Counted from the stretch's first letter, positions 16,959 through 25,633 are shown. The stretch: 64,000 bases of DNA from Corynebacterium hylobatis (GCF_003955685.1 NZ_RXHJ01000002.1:186001-250000); one strand, 5' to 3'. Made by a program: numbers and translations. The notes: generated by a model from the sequence alone, not told the origin.

Positions 16959-18251
16959 CTAGTTGATCTTCCAGTCCTCGAGACCCTCGTACAGCGGGTA
17001 CTGGTCGGTCAGCTTCGCCACGCGGGCGCGCAGCTTCTCCACATCCGCGTTCTTGCCGTCCACCAGTGCGGTGCCGATGATGTCGGCGACCTCGGTGAAG
17101 GCGGCGGCGTCGAGACCGCGGGTGGCCAGCGCCGGGGTGCCGATGCGCAGGCCGGAGGTGACCATCGGCGGGCGCGGGTCATTCGGCACGGCGTTGCGGT
17201 TGACGGTGATGCCGACCTCATGGAGGAGGTCCTCGGCCTGCTGCCCGTCCATGTCCGAGTTGCGCAGATCAGCGAGCACCAGGTGGACATCGGTGCCACC
17301 GGTGAGCACGTCGATGCCGGCGGCCTTGGCGTCTGCGGCGGTCAGTCGCTCGGCGAGGATCTTCGCACCCTCGATGGTGCGTGCCTGACGGTCCTTGAAC
17401 TCATCGGTGCCGGCGAGCTTGAGGGCGACGGCCTTGGCGGCGATGACGTGCATCAGCGGTCCACCCTGCTGGCCCGGGAAGACGGCGGAGTTGATCTTCT
17501 TGGCCCACTCCTGCTTGGCGACGATCAGGCCCGAACGCGGACCCCCCAGGGTCTTGTGCACGGTGGTGGACACGACATCGGCGTGCGGCACCGGGGAGGG
17601 GTGCAGATCAGCGGCGACCAGGCCGGCGAAGTGCGCCATGTCGGTCCACAGGTAGGCGCCGACCTCGTCCGCGATGGAGCGGAAGGCCTCGAAGTCCAGG
17701 GTGCGCGGGTAGGCGGACCAGCCGGCGATGAGCACCTTCGGGCGCTCGGCCAGGGCCTGCTCACGGACGCGGTCCATGTCGATGCGGTGGGTCTCCGGGT
17801 CGACCTCGTAGGCGGCGACCTCGTAGAGCTTGCCGGAGAAGTTCAGCTTCATGCCGTGGGTCAGGTGACCACCGTGGGCCAGGGACAGGCCCATGATCTT
17901 GTCCCCGGCGTCGGCCAGGGCGTGCAGGACAGCAGCGTTGGCCTGGGCACCGGAGTGCGGCTGGACGTTGGCGAACTCGGCGCCGAACAGGGCCTTGGCG
18001 CGGTCGCGCGCCAGGTCCTCGACGATGTCGGCGTTCTCGCAGCCACCGTAGTAACGGCGGCCCGGGTAACCCTCGGCATACTTGTTGGTGAATACCGAAC
18101 CCTGTGCCTGCAGGACAGCACGCGGCACGAAGTTCTCGGAGGCGATCATCTCCAGGAAGTCGCGCTGACGGGTGATCTCGCCGCCGATGGCAGCGTGGAC
18201 CTCAGGGTCAAGAAGGGACAGCTCCTGGTTGAGGGAGGACTCAGCGGTCAT
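16959..18251 (-). CDS. glyA: Serine hydroxymethyltransferase
   Basis: PLP enzyme of 430 residues converting serine and tetrahydrofolate to glycine and 5,10-methylene-THF. The motif [15 protein letters not shown] with the PLP-binding Lys near 230 is intact, as are [16 protein letters not shown] and YPGRRYYGG near the N-terminus. Length is normal. ATG 18251 is preceded by GAAAGG. It heads the pabAB-pabC operon and diverges from coaA across a 119-nt gap. Confidence 0.98.
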   Translation of the reverse strand: MTAESSLNQELSLLDPEVHAAIGGEITRQRDFLEMIASENFVPRAVLQAQGSVFTNKYAEGYPGRRYYGGCENADIVEDLARDRAKALFGAEFANVQPHSGAQANAAVLHALADAGDKIMGLSLAHGGHLTHGMKLNFSGKLYEVAAYEVDPETHRIDMDRVREQALAERPKVLIAGWSAYPRTLDFEAFRSIADEVGAYLWTDMAHFAGLVAADLHPSPVPHADVVSTTVHKTLGGPRSGLIVAKQEWAKKINSAVFPGQQGGPLMHVIAAKAVALKLAGTDEFKDRQARTIEGAKILAERLTAADAKAAGIDVLTGGTDVHLVLADLRNSDMDGQQAEDLLHEVGITVNRNAVPNDPRPPMVTSGLRIGTPALATRGLDAAAFTEVADIIGTALVDGKNADVEKLRARVAKLTDQYPLYEGLEDWKIN

Positions 18252-18370
18252 GGGCGTTTCAGCCAGCCTTTCTAGGAATTCACGGCAGTCGATGAATCAG
18301 CTTAGCGTCCTGGGGTTGTCCCGTACCCCCGAACCCCGGACAGAAGTGAGGCAGGTGACACAATAGGGCC

Positions 18371-19297
18371 ATGTCTCGGCCCAAGGACCACACCCCCTAC
18401 GTGGATTTCGACCGCGCTTCCTGGCGTGCCCTACGTAAATCCATGCCCCAGGTCCTCACAGAAGAGGAGGTCGCGCAGCTGCGTGGCCTCGGCGAATCCA
18501 TCGACCTCGCCGAGGTCGCCGAGGTCTACCTCCCGCTGTCCCGGCTCATCCACCTCCAGGTCGCCGCCCGGCAGAAACTCATGGCCGCAACCGAGACCTT
18601 CCTGGGCACCGCCTCCGGCCACGTGCCCTTCATCATCGGCGTTGCCGGCTCCGTGGCCGTGGGCAAGTCCACAACCGCCCGCCTCCTGCAGGTCCTGCTG
18701 CAGCGCTGGGAGTCCCACCCGCGTGTCGACCTGGTCACCACCGACGGTTTCCTCCTGCCCGCTGCAGAGCTCAATGCCCGTGGTCTGATGTCCCGGAAGG
18801 GCTTCCCCGAGTCCTATGACCAGCGTGCCCTGCTGCGTTTCGTCACCGACGTGAAGTCCGGGCGCGCCTCCGTCGACGCGCCGGTGTACTCACACAAGCT
18901 CTATGACCGGGTGCCGGACCAGGTCCAGACCATCGCGCAGCCGGACATCCTCATCGTCGAGGGTCTCAACGTCCTGCAGACCGGTCCGACGCTCATGGTC
19001 TCCGACCTCTTCGACTTCTCCGTCTACGTCGACGCGCGTACCGAGGACATCGAGAAATGGTACATCGACCGCTTCCTGCAGCTGCGCTCCACCGCCTTCC
19101 GGGAACCGGGTGCGCACTTCGGCCACTTCGCCGACTACGGGGACGCCAGCGCCCGGGCTGCCGCCCGGGAGATCTGGCAGTCCATCAACCTGCCCAACCT
19201 GGTGGAGAACATCCTGCCCACGCGGGTGCGCGCCTCCCTGGTGCTGCGCAAGCGCGCTGATCACCAGGTCGAGCGGGTGCGGATGCGCAAGATCTGA
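18371..19297 (+). CDS. coaA: Type I pantothenate kinase
   Basis: Protein of 308 residues catalysing the first step of coenzyme A synthesis, ATP-dependent phosphorylation of pantothenate. The P-loop [15 protein letters not shown] lies near residues 91-101. TDGFLLP, the RKGFPESYD segment and the conserved C-terminal [17 protein letters not shown] also fit CoaA. CACAAT before ATG 18371 suggests a near-leaderless transcript. Three tandem GGTCAGG units follow the stop. Confidence 0.97.
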   Translation: MSRPKDHTPYVDFDRASWRALRKSMPQVLTEEEVAQLRGLGESIDLAEVAEVYLPLSRLIHLQVAARQKLMAATETFLGTASGHVPFIIGVAGSVAVGKSTTARLLQVLLQRWESHPRVDLVTTDGFLLPAAELNARGLMSRKGFPESYDQRALLRFVTDVKSGRASVDAPVYSHKLYDRVPDQVQTIAQPDILIVEGLNVLQTGPTLMVSDLFDFSVYVDARTEDIEKWYIDRFLQLRSTAFREPGAHFGHFADYGDASARAAAREIWQSINLPNLVENILPTRVRASLVLRKRADHQVERVRMRKI

Positions 19298-19304
19298 GGG
19301 CTGT

Positions 19305-19325
19305 GGTCAGGGGTCAGGGGTCAGG
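19305..19325. repeat. Short tandem repeat, three copies of GGTCAGG
   Basis: GGTCAGG is repeated three times in the 23-nt convergent junction between coaA and the flavodoxin-like gene. The last copy runs into that gene's stop codon. It may simply be slippage-prone spacer. Confidence 0.7.
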
Positions 19326-19845
19326 GGTGGTGCGCCGCCGCCCACTCCACGACCTGGTCCAGCTCCCGCAGATCCACATGGTCGGTGTCCCGGTCGTGAG
19401 ACTCGATCATGGCCCGGTCGTTGGGGCTGCGGTCGGCCTCCCGCTTCGCCTTGAGCGCCTTGATGATCCCCCACATGATCATCCTGTGCCTGCGGCCCAT
19501 CGTGGAGTAGCTCAGCCGCCCGGGAAGGTAGAAGCGGGTCACCTGATCCTTCTTCCCCAGCGCGCCGGCCATCTGATCCTTGGCGCGGGCCACCTCCAGC
19601 AGGGTCATGCCCACCGCGCACACGGCCACGGGCCTGTCACCGAGGTCATTGTCGGCCACGAAGCCGGCTGCCGGGATCGAGGGGCCGTGGACATAGGAGA
19701 GCACGACCAGCGGTTCAGCGGAGGTGCGCAGCTGCGCCGGGTCGGCCCCGGAGAGTGGCTGCGCAGTGCAGCCGAGCCGCTCAGCGAGGGCCTCGGCGTA
19801 CTGGCGGGCGGATCCGTAGGCGGATTCGTAGAGGACGGTGCTCAT
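19321..19845 (-). CDS. Flavodoxin-like domain protein
   Basis: Protein of 174 residues. The N-terminus STVLYESAYGSARQYAEALAERLG matches the FMN phosphate loop of flavodoxins and of HemG-type menaquinone-dependent protoporphyrinogen oxidase. Then PLVVLSYVHGPSIPAAGFV corresponds to the second flavin loop. The C-terminal YSTMGRRHRMIMWGIIKALKAKRE is also HemG-like, as I recall. Function as an FMN oxidoreductase is plausible but unproven. ATG 19845 or GTG 19860 may be used; the latter overlaps the uppS stop as GTGA, implying coupling. Confidence 0.75.
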   Translation of the reverse strand: MSTVLYESAYGSARQYAEALAERLGCTAQPLSGADPAQLRTSAEPLVVLSYVHGPSIPAAGFVADNDLGDRPVAVCAVGMTLLEVARAKDQMAGALGKKDQVTRFYLPGRLSYSTMGRRHRMIMWGIIKALKAKREADRSPNDRAMIESHDRDTDHVDLRELDQVVEWAAAHHP

Positions 19846-19856
19846 GGGTGGGGAAC

Positions 19857-20624
19857 TCACTTTCCGAACCGGCGGCTGCGCCGGGAGTAGTCACGGAGGG
19901 CCCGCAGCAGGTCGATGCGGCGGAAGGCGGGCCAGTAGGTCTCAGTGAACCAGATCTCCGAGTAGGCGGCCTGCCACAGCAGGAAACCGGACAGCCGCTG
20001 TTCACCGGAGGTACGGATCACCAGGTCCGGGTCGGGCTGGCCGGAGGTGTAGAGGTGGTGCGAGAGGGAGTCGGCGGTGACCTTCGCCGTGAGTTCCGCC
20101 GCCGGGGTGCCGGCGGCGACCTCCTCGGCGATGAGGTTGCGCACGGCGTCGACAATCTCCTGGCGGCCGCCGTAACCGACGGCGATGTTGACCGTCAGGC
20201 CGGTGTTGTCGCAGGTCCGATCCGCGGCGGCACGCCAACGGTCGGCGACGTCCCTGGGCAGGAGGTCGAGGTGGCCGACGAGCCGGACCCGGCAGGTGTA
20301 CTCGCCGCCGGACAGTTCGTCGACGACATCGCCGATGATGCCGAAGAGCAGTTCAAGTTCCTGTGCCTCGCGGCCGAGGTTCTCGGTGGACAGGAGGTAG
20401 ACGGTGATGATCTCCACCTCCGTCTCCTCGCACCAGCGGACGACCTCGCCGATCTTCTCCGCCCCGGCGCGGTGGCCGTGGCTGATGTCGGAGTGCCCCT
20501 CGGCGCGGGCCCAGCGGCGGTTGCCGTCGGCCATGATCGCGATGTGCTTCGGCTGTCGGACGCCTTTGAGTTCGCGGGCCAGACGGGCCTCATACAGCGG
20601 GTAGAGCAGGCGGGACAGTTTCAC
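19857..20624 (-). CDS. uppS: Cis-prenyl diphosphate synthase, Z-farnesyl-PP type (UppS1)
   Basis: Protein of 255 residues of the undecaprenyl-diphosphate-synthase family: IMADGNRRWA (catalytic Asp), GYGGRQEIVDAVR, and RTSGEQRLSGFLLWQAAYSE near the C-terminus. It is very close to what I remember of M. tuberculosis Rv1086, which makes short Z,E-farnesyl diphosphate for decaprenyl phosphate synthesis. Nearby coaA and glyA support that orthology. GTG 20624 is preferred because TACACT lies 7 nt upstream (leaderless pattern) and it matches the Rv1086 N-terminus. GTG 20663 is possible. Confidence 0.92.
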   Translation of the reverse strand: MKLSRLLYPLYEARLARELKGVRQPKHIAIMADGNRRWARAEGHSDISHGHRAGAEKIGEVVRWCEETEVEIITVYLLSTENLGREAQELELLFGIIGDVVDELSGGEYTCRVRLVGHLDLLPRDVADRWRAAADRTCDNTGLTVNIAVGYGGRQEIVDAVRNLIAEEVAAGTPAAELTAKVTADSLSHHLYTSGQPDPDLVIRTSGEQRLSGFLLWQAAYSEIWFTETYWPAFRRIDLLRALRDYSRRSRRFGK

Positions 20625-20663
20625 AGCACTCAGTGTAGTGGGTCTGCCCCGCCGTTCCGTCAC

Positions 20664-21764
20664 CTACTGCGACCGACGTGCCCGGCGGGCGCGGACGGCG
20701 GCCGCGAGGTCACCGAGCAGGTCGACGGTGGTGTCGATGTTCATGCATGAGTCGGTGACGGACTGACCGTAGACGAGGCCTGCGCCGCCGTTGGCAGGCA
20801 GCTTGGCGGTGTCGAGGGACTGGGCGCCCTCGACGAGGAAGGATTCCATCATGATGCCGGCGATGGCCTCGTCACCTGCGGCGATCTGCCTGGCGACGTC
20901 CGCGGTCACCTCCGCCTGGCGCACGTGGTCCTTGCCGGAGTTGGCGTGGGAGACGTCGATCATCAGGCGCGGGGTGTCCGTGTGGGCCTGCAGCTTCTCG
21001 ACGATGCCCGCCACCGACTCCGAGTCCGCATTCGGACCGGCGGTGCCGCCGCGGAGGATGATGTGGCAGTTTTCGTTGCCGGCGGTCTCCACGACGGCGG
21101 GACGACCGCCGTCAGAGGTGCCGAAGAAGAAGTGCGGCTTCGAGGCGGCCGCGACCGCGTCGATAGCGACCTGGATGTTGCCGTCGGTGCCGTTCTTGAA
21201 GCCGATGGGCATGCTCATGCCGGAGGCCAGCTGGCGGTGCACCTGCGATTCGGTGGTGCGGGCACCGATGGCGCCCCAGGACACCAGATCGGCGTAGTAC
21301 TGCGGGGAGTTCGGTTCGAGGAACTCGCTGGCGGTGGGCAGTTCGAGGTTGACCACCTCGCGCAGGACCTTGCGGGCCAGTTCCAGGCCGTGGTTGATGT
21401 TGTAGGAGCCGTCGAGGTGCGGGTCGTTGATCAGGCCCTTCCAGCCGACGGTGGTGCGCGGCTTCTCGAAGTACACGCGCATGACCACCTTGAGGTCCTC
21501 GGCCAGCAGGGAGGCCAGCGGGGCCAGGCGGTTGGCGTAGTCGATGGCGGCCTCAGGGTCGTGGATCGAGCAGGGGCCGACCACGACGACGAGACGGTCG
21601 TCCTCGCCGTTGAAGATGTCGGCGATCTGCTGTCTGTCACTCTCGACGCGGTGTTCCTGGGCGGGGGTCATCGGCAGGCGGTCGCGGACTTCCTCCGGGC
21701 TGGGCAGATCGTGGAAGGCTACGACGCGGCGGTTGGAGGTGGAGGCGTAGGTGGCGACGGTCAT
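20664..21764 (-). CDS. aroF: Class I 3-deoxy-D-arabino-heptulosonate-7-phosphate synthase
   Basis: Enzyme of 366 residues for the first shikimate-pathway step, condensing PEP and erythrose-4-phosphate. AroFGH-type motifs are VGPCSIHDPEAAIDYANRL, MRVYFEKPRTTVGWKG, GARTTESQ, GFKNGTDG and MIDVSHANSGK. ATG 21764 has GAAAGG upstream. Expression is predicted to be controlled by the attenuator described separately (leader peptide 21897-21980, terminator 21822-21864). Position beside uppS and coaA matches C. glutamicum aroF (the Tyr-sensitive isozyme, as I recall). Feedback type cannot be told from sequence. Confidence 0.96.
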   Translation of the reverse strand: MTVATYASTSNRRVVAFHDLPSPEEVRDRLPMTPAQEHRVESDRQQIADIFNGEDDRLVVVVGPCSIHDPEAAIDYANRLAPLASLLAEDLKVVMRVYFEKPRTTVGWKGLINDPHLDGSYNINHGLELARKVLREVVNLELPTASEFLEPNSPQYYADLVSWGAIGARTTESQVHRQLASGMSMPIGFKNGTDGNIQVAIDAVAAASKPHFFFGTSDGGRPAVVETAGNENCHIILRGGTAGPNADSESVAGIVEKLQAHTDTPRLMIDVSHANSGKDHVRQAEVTADVARQIAAGDEAIAGIMMESFLVEGAQSLDTAKLPANGGAGLVYGQSVTDSCMNIDTTVDLLGDLAAAVRARRARRSQ

Positions 21765-21821
21765 GGTCTGTGAACCTTTCACTGGGTTTTTCATTGTGTG
21801 GGGTCTGTGCGCCGGGCAAAC

Positions 21822-21864
21822 AAAAAAGCAGCCCCTCAACCCGATTTCTCGGGGAGGTGCTGCT
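21822..21864 (-). terminator. Attenuator terminator upstream of aroF
   Basis: On the minus strand an 11-bp outer stem (21854-21864 with 21827-21837, one mismatch) encloses CCCGA-GAAA-TCGGG and is followed by six T. It lies between the leader peptide and aroF. A competing stem is possible between 21942-21951 (inside the leader peptide gene) and 21866-21875, which are perfect 10-nt complements. Confidence 0.85.
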
Positions 21865-21896
21865 CGGCTCCGGGGTGTTCGTCGGTTCGCAGGCGG

Positions 21897-21980
21897 TTAG
21901 CGCGCAGGCGACACGGCGAGGCGGTGGTGGCTGTCACTCAGCCCCGGAGCCTCTCCAAAATAAAATCGCCAGACGAACAT
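21897..21980 (-). CDS. Aromatic leader peptide of the aroF attenuator (27 residues)
   Basis: Small reading frame ATG to TAA whose product starts MFVWRFYF: five aromatic codons (Phe, Trp, Phe, Tyr, Phe) among the first eight. The aromatic codons lie just before a segment able to pair with sequence next to the terminator. This is the design of ribosome-mediated attenuation: shortage of charged aromatic tRNAs would stall the ribosome and favour read-through into aroF. A TAAAGT box seven bases upstream makes the peptide message leaderless. An attenuator before aroF has been reported in C. glutamicum, as I recall. Confidence 0.85.
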   Translation of the reverse strand: MFVWRFYFGEAPGLSDSHHRLAVSPAR

Positions 21981-21987
21981 GACCGGC

Positions 21988-22016
21988 ACTTTAGCACAGG
22001 TTCCGGTTTCTGGCTA
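21988..22016 (-). promoter_or_regulatory. Promoter of the aroF leader transcript
   Basis: On the minus strand -10 TAAAGT (21988-21993) and -35-like TAGCCA (22011-22016) are separated by exactly 17 nt. The predicted start point falls on the A of the leader ATG at 21980. The -35 overlaps the stop codon of the upstream gene. Confidence 0.65.
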
Positions 22017-22295
22017 GAACCAGCTCCTCTTGCGGCGGTCCAGCAGACCGGCCTCCTCCATCGCGCGGTCGACGGCCTCCTGGTCGAAGACGTCGAGGCC
22101 GTGTGCCTCGGCGAAGGCGCGTCGGCGGTTGTACCGGCTGTAGCGGCGGTGGAAGGCCCAGCCGATGGAGATCACCGCGACACCCAGCACGGCGAGGATG
22201 AGCAGGCCGATGGGTGAGGCCTTGCCGAACTCCGGCCCCAGGGGGCCGCCCTGCTGCTGCTGGGCGAGGATCATCAGGTCGGTGATGACATCCAT
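22014..22295 (-). CDS. Small membrane protein downstream of mca
   Basis: Protein of 93 residues with one membrane span (about 28-49, IGLLILAVLGVAVISIGWAF) followed by a basic, charged cytosolic tail (RRYSRYNRRRAF and later LLDRRKRSWF). The residues before the span are short and Gln/Gly-rich. The gene follows mca by 14 nt with AGGAG before ATG 22295, so they form an operon. Mycobacteria have a similar small gene beside mca (Rv1083 beside Rv1082), as I recall. Function unknown. Confidence 0.8.
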   Translation of the reverse strand: MDVITDLMILAQQQQGGPLGPEFGKASPIGLLILAVLGVAVISIGWAFHRRYSRYNRRRAFAEAHGLDVFDQEAVDRAMEEAGLLDRRKRSWF

Positions 22296-22309
22296 GATCT
22301 TGTCTTCTC

Positions 22310-23185
22310 CTACTTCTTGTCCGCGGGGATGCCCGCGAACAGGTCATCCTCCGGGAGGGAGGTTGCCACACGGGTCTTCGCGAGTTCGAATTCCTCGGTC
22401 GGCCAGAGCTGCTGCTGGACCTCCGCCGGGGTGGCCAGGAACGCACCGGCCGGGTCGATCTGGGTGGCGTGCGCCCGCAGGGCGGCCTCCCGGTGGGGAA
22501 AGTACTCCGAGCACTCGACCTGGGTGGTCACCCGCGCCATGATGTCGGCGGGGTTGCGCTCCCAGCGCTCCAGCATCGGCCCGTAGGGGCTGGTGCGCCC
22601 CTCCGCGAGAAGCAGGTCGTGGAACATCTTCATGCGCTGGTGGACGAAGCCGTGGGTGTAGTACAGCTTCAGCGGGGTCCACGGCTCGCCGAGCTCGGGG
22701 GCGAAGTCCGGGTCACCGGCCTTCTCCCAGGCGATCATCGACGCCTCATGCACCTTGAGGTGGTCGGGGTGGGGATAGCCGCCGTTCTCGTCGTAGGTGA
22801 TGATCACGTGCGGTTTGAAGTCGCGGATGATCTTCACGAACTCCTCCGCCACGTCCATCCCCGGGACGAGGGCGAAGCAGCCCTCCGGCAGAGGCGGCAG
22901 CGGGTCACCCTGCGGCAGGCCGGAATCTTCGTGGCCCAGCCACACGTGTTCGACGCCGAGAGCCTCGGCGGCGGTGGCCATCTCCTCCCGGCGGATGTCG
23001 ATGATGTTCTCCAGCACACCGGGCCGGTCCATGGCCGGGTTGAGGATGTCACCGCGTTCCCCGCCGGTACAGGTGAGCACCATGGCCCGGTTGCCCTCGG
23101 CGGCGTAACGTGCCGTCGTCGCCGCACCCTTCGACGATTCGTCATCGGGGTGCGCATGAATAGCCAGGAGCCGGAATCCGCTCAC
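22310..23185 (-). CDS. mca: Mycothiol S-conjugate amidase
   Basis: Zinc amidase of 291 residues in the LmbE/MshB family. It cleaves mycothiol S-conjugates to release mercapturic acids and recycle GlcN-inositol, an actinobacterial detoxification route. Zinc motif AIHAHPDDESSKGAAT lies at the N-terminus and the third ligand in GGYPHPDHLKVHEAS near 145. TGGERGDILNPAMDRPGV supports Mca rather than MshB. GTG 23185 has AAGGAAG upstream. It is divergent from the DUF4307 gene, the same arrangement as mycobacterial Rv1081c-Rv1082. Confidence 0.94.
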   Translation of the reverse strand: MSGFRLLAIHAHPDDESSKGAATTARYAAEGNRAMVLTCTGGERGDILNPAMDRPGVLENIIDIRREEMATAAEALGVEHVWLGHEDSGLPQGDPLPPLPEGCFALVPGMDVAEEFVKIIRDFKPHVIITYDENGGYPHPDHLKVHEASMIAWEKAGDPDFAPELGEPWTPLKLYYTHGFVHQRMKMFHDLLLAEGRTSPYGPMLERWERNPADIMARVTTQVECSEYFPHREAALRAHATQIDPAGAFLATPAEVQQQLWPTEEFELAKTRVATSLPEDDLFAGIPADKK

Positions 23186-23350
23186 GTGTCGCTTCCTTGT
23201 CTTGGTTTTCTCGGTTGTCCGTGGTGATACCAGGGGATATCAACCCACACCATCCTAATGGGCCTGGCCGGTCAGTGGGAAAGCAGGTCCTCACCGGCCC
23301 ATCCATTAGGATGATGCCGATCCACGTTCAGGTCTCCCAGAGGATGGTTG

Positions 23351-23812
23351 ATGAGCTCTCCCGCTGCCCCCCGCCCCGAAGCCCGTTACGGGTCGGACCG
23401 CACACCGCAGAAGCCGGGAGGTGTCGGAGGCAAGATCGTCGCGGTGGTCGGTGTGCTCCTCATTGGCGCGATCATCATCGCCCTCGCCCAGTTCCTGGCC
23501 AACCGGGATACCCGGGACGTGACCATCTCCATGGTCTCGCACGAGCGTGTCGACGACTCCACCATGCGCCTGTGGGTCGACGTCACCCGGGACGATCCGG
23601 ACGTGGCCTCCTACTGCATCGTCACCGCCATCAACTACGAGATGGCCGAGGTCGGCCGCCGGGAGCTGCTGATTGAACCCGGTGGGGACCCGATCCAGCG
23701 TTTCCAGGTGGACATCCCCTCCCGCGACCTGCCCGTCTCAGGCAGCGTCTACGGCTGCTCCACGCTCATCCCCGACCATCTGACCATCGGGCCCGGCGAC
23801 GCAGTCGAGTGA
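23351..23812 (+). CDS. DUF4307-type membrane-anchored protein
   Basis: Protein of 153 residues: a Pro-rich cytosolic start, one membrane span (about 28-49, KIVAVVGVLLIGAIIIALAQFL) and an outside domain with two Cys (SYCIVTAINYEMAEVGRRE and GSVYGCSTL) that could form a disulfide. The order DUF4307, greA next to mca is conserved in mycobacteria and corynebacteria. ATG 23351 follows a GAGG-like site; a TTG three bases earlier is possible. Function unknown. Confidence 0.82.
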   Translation: MSSPAAPRPEARYGSDRTPQKPGGVGGKIVAVVGVLLIGAIIIALAQFLANRDTRDVTISMVSHERVDDSTMRLWVDVTRDDPDVASYCIVTAINYEMAEVGRRELLIEPGGDPIQRFQVDIPSRDLPVSGSVYGCSTLIPDHLTIGPGDAVE

Positions 23813-23857
23813 TGCTGCCCTGGGCACCTGTGTTAAAATCCGGGGCAATTGTTCACA

Positions 23858-23915
23858 CCGGTGGGTGACGCGCTTGCTGGGGGCACGAGGCTCCCCGTCG
23901 GATGTGCCCCACCGG
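23858..23915 (+). promoter_or_regulatory. Structured 5' untranslated region of greA with two exclusive stems
   Basis: CCGGTGGG (23858-23865) can pair with CCCACCGG (23908-23915), and GGGGCAC (23880-23886) with GTGCCCC (23904-23910). The two pairings share bases 23908-23910 and so exclude each other in part. A promoter-like TAAAAT box lies at 23834-23839, which would make a leader of about 105 nt. Confidence 0.5.
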
Positions 23916-23951
23916 ACCCAGGGATAGGGAAGGCAGGGACGTCACTTAGCC

Positions 23952-24476
23952 ATGGCTGAAAACCAGAAGCAGTACATCACCCCGGAAATGAAGGCGAAGC
24001 TCGAGCGTGAGCTTCAGGCACTGATCGATCACCGCCCGGCCGTCGCCGCGGAGATCAACGAGCGCCGCGAAGAGGGTGACCTCAAGGAGAACGCCGGCTA
24101 CGACGCCGCCCGCGAGATGCAGGATCAGGAGGAGGCCCGCATCAAGCAGATCTCCGAACTGCTGGCCAACTCCACCACTGAGCGTGAAGGTGTCGTCGAG
24201 GGAGTGGCCCTCGTCGGTTCGGTCGTCCACGTCTACTACAACGGTGACAAGGACGACAAGGAGACCTTCCTCATCGGCACCCGTGCCGCTGCGACGGATA
24301 ACGAGCACCTGGAGACCTACTCCGAACACTCCCCGCTGGGTGCCGCCCTGCTGGGTGCGCAGGAGGGCGAGACGCGGGAGTACACCGCCCCGAACGGGAC
24401 GACCCTCAGCGTGACCCTCATGTCCGCGAGGCCCTACGATTCCCAGCTTGCCGCAACTCCGCGCGCGGCCAAGTAA
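23952..24476 (+). CDS. greA: Transcription elongation factor GreA
   Basis: Protein of 174 residues that rescues backtracked RNA polymerase by stimulating transcript cleavage. The N-terminal coiled coil contains the functional tip EGDLKENAGYDAAREMQ with acidic residues near 40-46. The C-terminal FKBP-like domain ends SPLGAALLGAQEGET. Length is normal for actinobacterial GreA. ATG 23952 gives the expected MAENQKQYITPEMK; the best purine-rich site (GGCAGGGA) is rather far upstream, leaving translation control by the leader structure open. Confidence 0.96.
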   Translation: MAENQKQYITPEMKAKLERELQALIDHRPAVAAEINERREEGDLKENAGYDAAREMQDQEEARIKQISELLANSTTEREGVVEGVALVGSVVHVYYNGDKDDKETFLIGTRAAATDNEHLETYSEHSPLGAALLGAQEGETREYTAPNGTTLSVTLMSARPYDSQLAATPRAAK

Positions 24477-24517
24477 TCTCGTATCCGAATTCAGTGACTA
24501 CAGGGAGGATCCCCACC

Positions 24518-24799
24518 ATGACCCGCATCTTCGCCCGTAAGGCTGCCGCAGTCGCCGGCGCCGCTTCGCTCGCTCTGGCGCTGGCCGCCTGCTCCCCGCC
24601 GAATGAGCAGCCCTCCGACCGGAAGGTCGAGACCGCCACTGAGTTCAGCGCGCCGCGGGCCACCGAGACCGAGACCGAAGCGGACGAGACCGCCGAGGCC
24701 ACCACGACCACCACCCCGGCCAACGGCGCCGGTGGTGCTGACGGAAACCTCGTCGACGAGGACCGGCCTGATACCGGGGAAGTTATCACCCAGAACTAG
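24518..24799 (+). CDS. Small secreted lipoprotein, Thr/Glu-rich
   Basis: Predicted lipoprotein of 93 residues: MTRIFARK basic start, Ala/Leu-rich core and lipobox ALAAC with the lipidated Cys near residue 25. The mature part is low-complexity and acidic, with TETETEADETAEATTTTTP in the middle and no recognisable domain. ATG 24518 has AGGGAGGAT at good distance. It stands alone between greA and a strong terminator. Function unknown; it may be a short cell-surface tether or remnant lipoprotein. Confidence 0.75.
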   Translation: MTRIFARKAAAVAGAASLALALAACSPPNEQPSDRKVETATEFSAPRATETETEADETAEATTTTTPANGAGGADGNLVDEDRPDTGEVITQN

Positions 24800-24824
24800 A
24801 CGCTGCGGCGTGTGTCTTTCACCT

Positions 24825-24880
24825 CGCACCCGGGTCACCGGCGTGGTTTTCACCACCGCCACCGACCCGGGTGCGTTTTT
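24825..24880 (+). terminator. Terminator after the small lipoprotein
   Basis: A perfect 12-bp stem (24825-24836 with 24864-24875) with a 27-nt loop that itself holds smaller pairings, followed by TTTTTG. Confidence 0.85.
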
Positions 24881-25019
24881 GTGTCGGCTCCCCGCCTGAG
24901 CAGCAGACCCCGACCGGAGGGTGGAGTTCTCCGAGCCGGTTCAGAGCCTGCAGGGGCTGGTATTCTCACGCCTGTCCGTTAACGGCGAACCCGTCGTCCT
25001 CTGACCAGGGAGAAGAAAA

Positions 25020-25604
25020 ATGAACCTGCTCGACCAGATCCCGCTCGTCACGCGGCGGGTCGTCCGGGAGGGCGCCGGTGTCGGCGTCGAACTCTCCCGC
25101 ACCTACCCCGCCTCAGAGGCCGACCTGTGGGACGCGCTCACCGATCCTGCCCGCCTGGAGAACTGGTTCGAGACGGTCAGCGGCGCTCTCAGTGAGGGTG
25201 GCCGCTTCCGGTTGACCGACAGCGGGGTCGCCGGCACGATCACCACCTGTACGCCGGAGCGGCTCCTGCGCCTGACGTGGGAGGACAACGACAATCTCAG
25301 CACTGTCGAGGTCACCCTCTCCCCCGCTGATCCCGGCACGCGCCTGACCTTGACGCACCTGGCCCCCGCCGATGAACACTGGGCGGTCTACGGCCCGGCG
25401 GCCGGTGGCATCGGCTGGGACAGCTCCCTGGTGGCGCTGGCCTTCCACATGGCGATGGACACCGACACACAGGAGGGCGAGGAGGAGACCTTCATCCGCG
25501 AGGTCGCCCACCTCTGGGCTCAGGCGCTTGCCAATAGCGGCGGCGACCCCGCCGCCGCCCGCGCCCAGGCCGAACGCACCATCGCCTTCTATCTGGGGGA
25601 ATGA
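25020..25604 (+). CDS. SRPBCC/AHSA1-like domain protein
   Basis: Protein of 194 residues with the helix-grip START/Bet v1-like pattern: VELSRTYPASEADLWDALTDPARLENWF at the N-terminus, GGRFRLTDSGVAGTITTCTPERLLRLTWE in the middle and TRLTLTHLAP further on. Members bind hydrophobic ligands or act in stress responses; no catalytic residue can be assigned. ATG 25020 has AGGGAGAAG upstream. It is a single gene ending at a convergent terminator. Confidence 0.85.
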   Translation: MNLLDQIPLVTRRVVREGAGVGVELSRTYPASEADLWDALTDPARLENWFETVSGALSEGGRFRLTDSGVAGTITTCTPERLLRLTWEDNDNLSTVEVTLSPADPGTRLTLTHLAPADEHWAVYGPAAGGIGWDSSLVALAFHMAMDTDTQEGEEETFIREVAHLWAQALANSGGDPAAARAQAERTIAFYLGE

Positions 25605-25606
25605 AA

Positions 25607-25633
25607 AATGGACCCGCATGATGCGGGTCCATT
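25607..25633. terminator. Bidirectional terminator
   Basis: AATGGACCCGCAT and its perfect complement are separated by one base (25607-25619, 25621-25633). A run of A precedes it on the plus strand, which serves as a T run for the convergent minus-strand gene. Confidence 0.8.
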
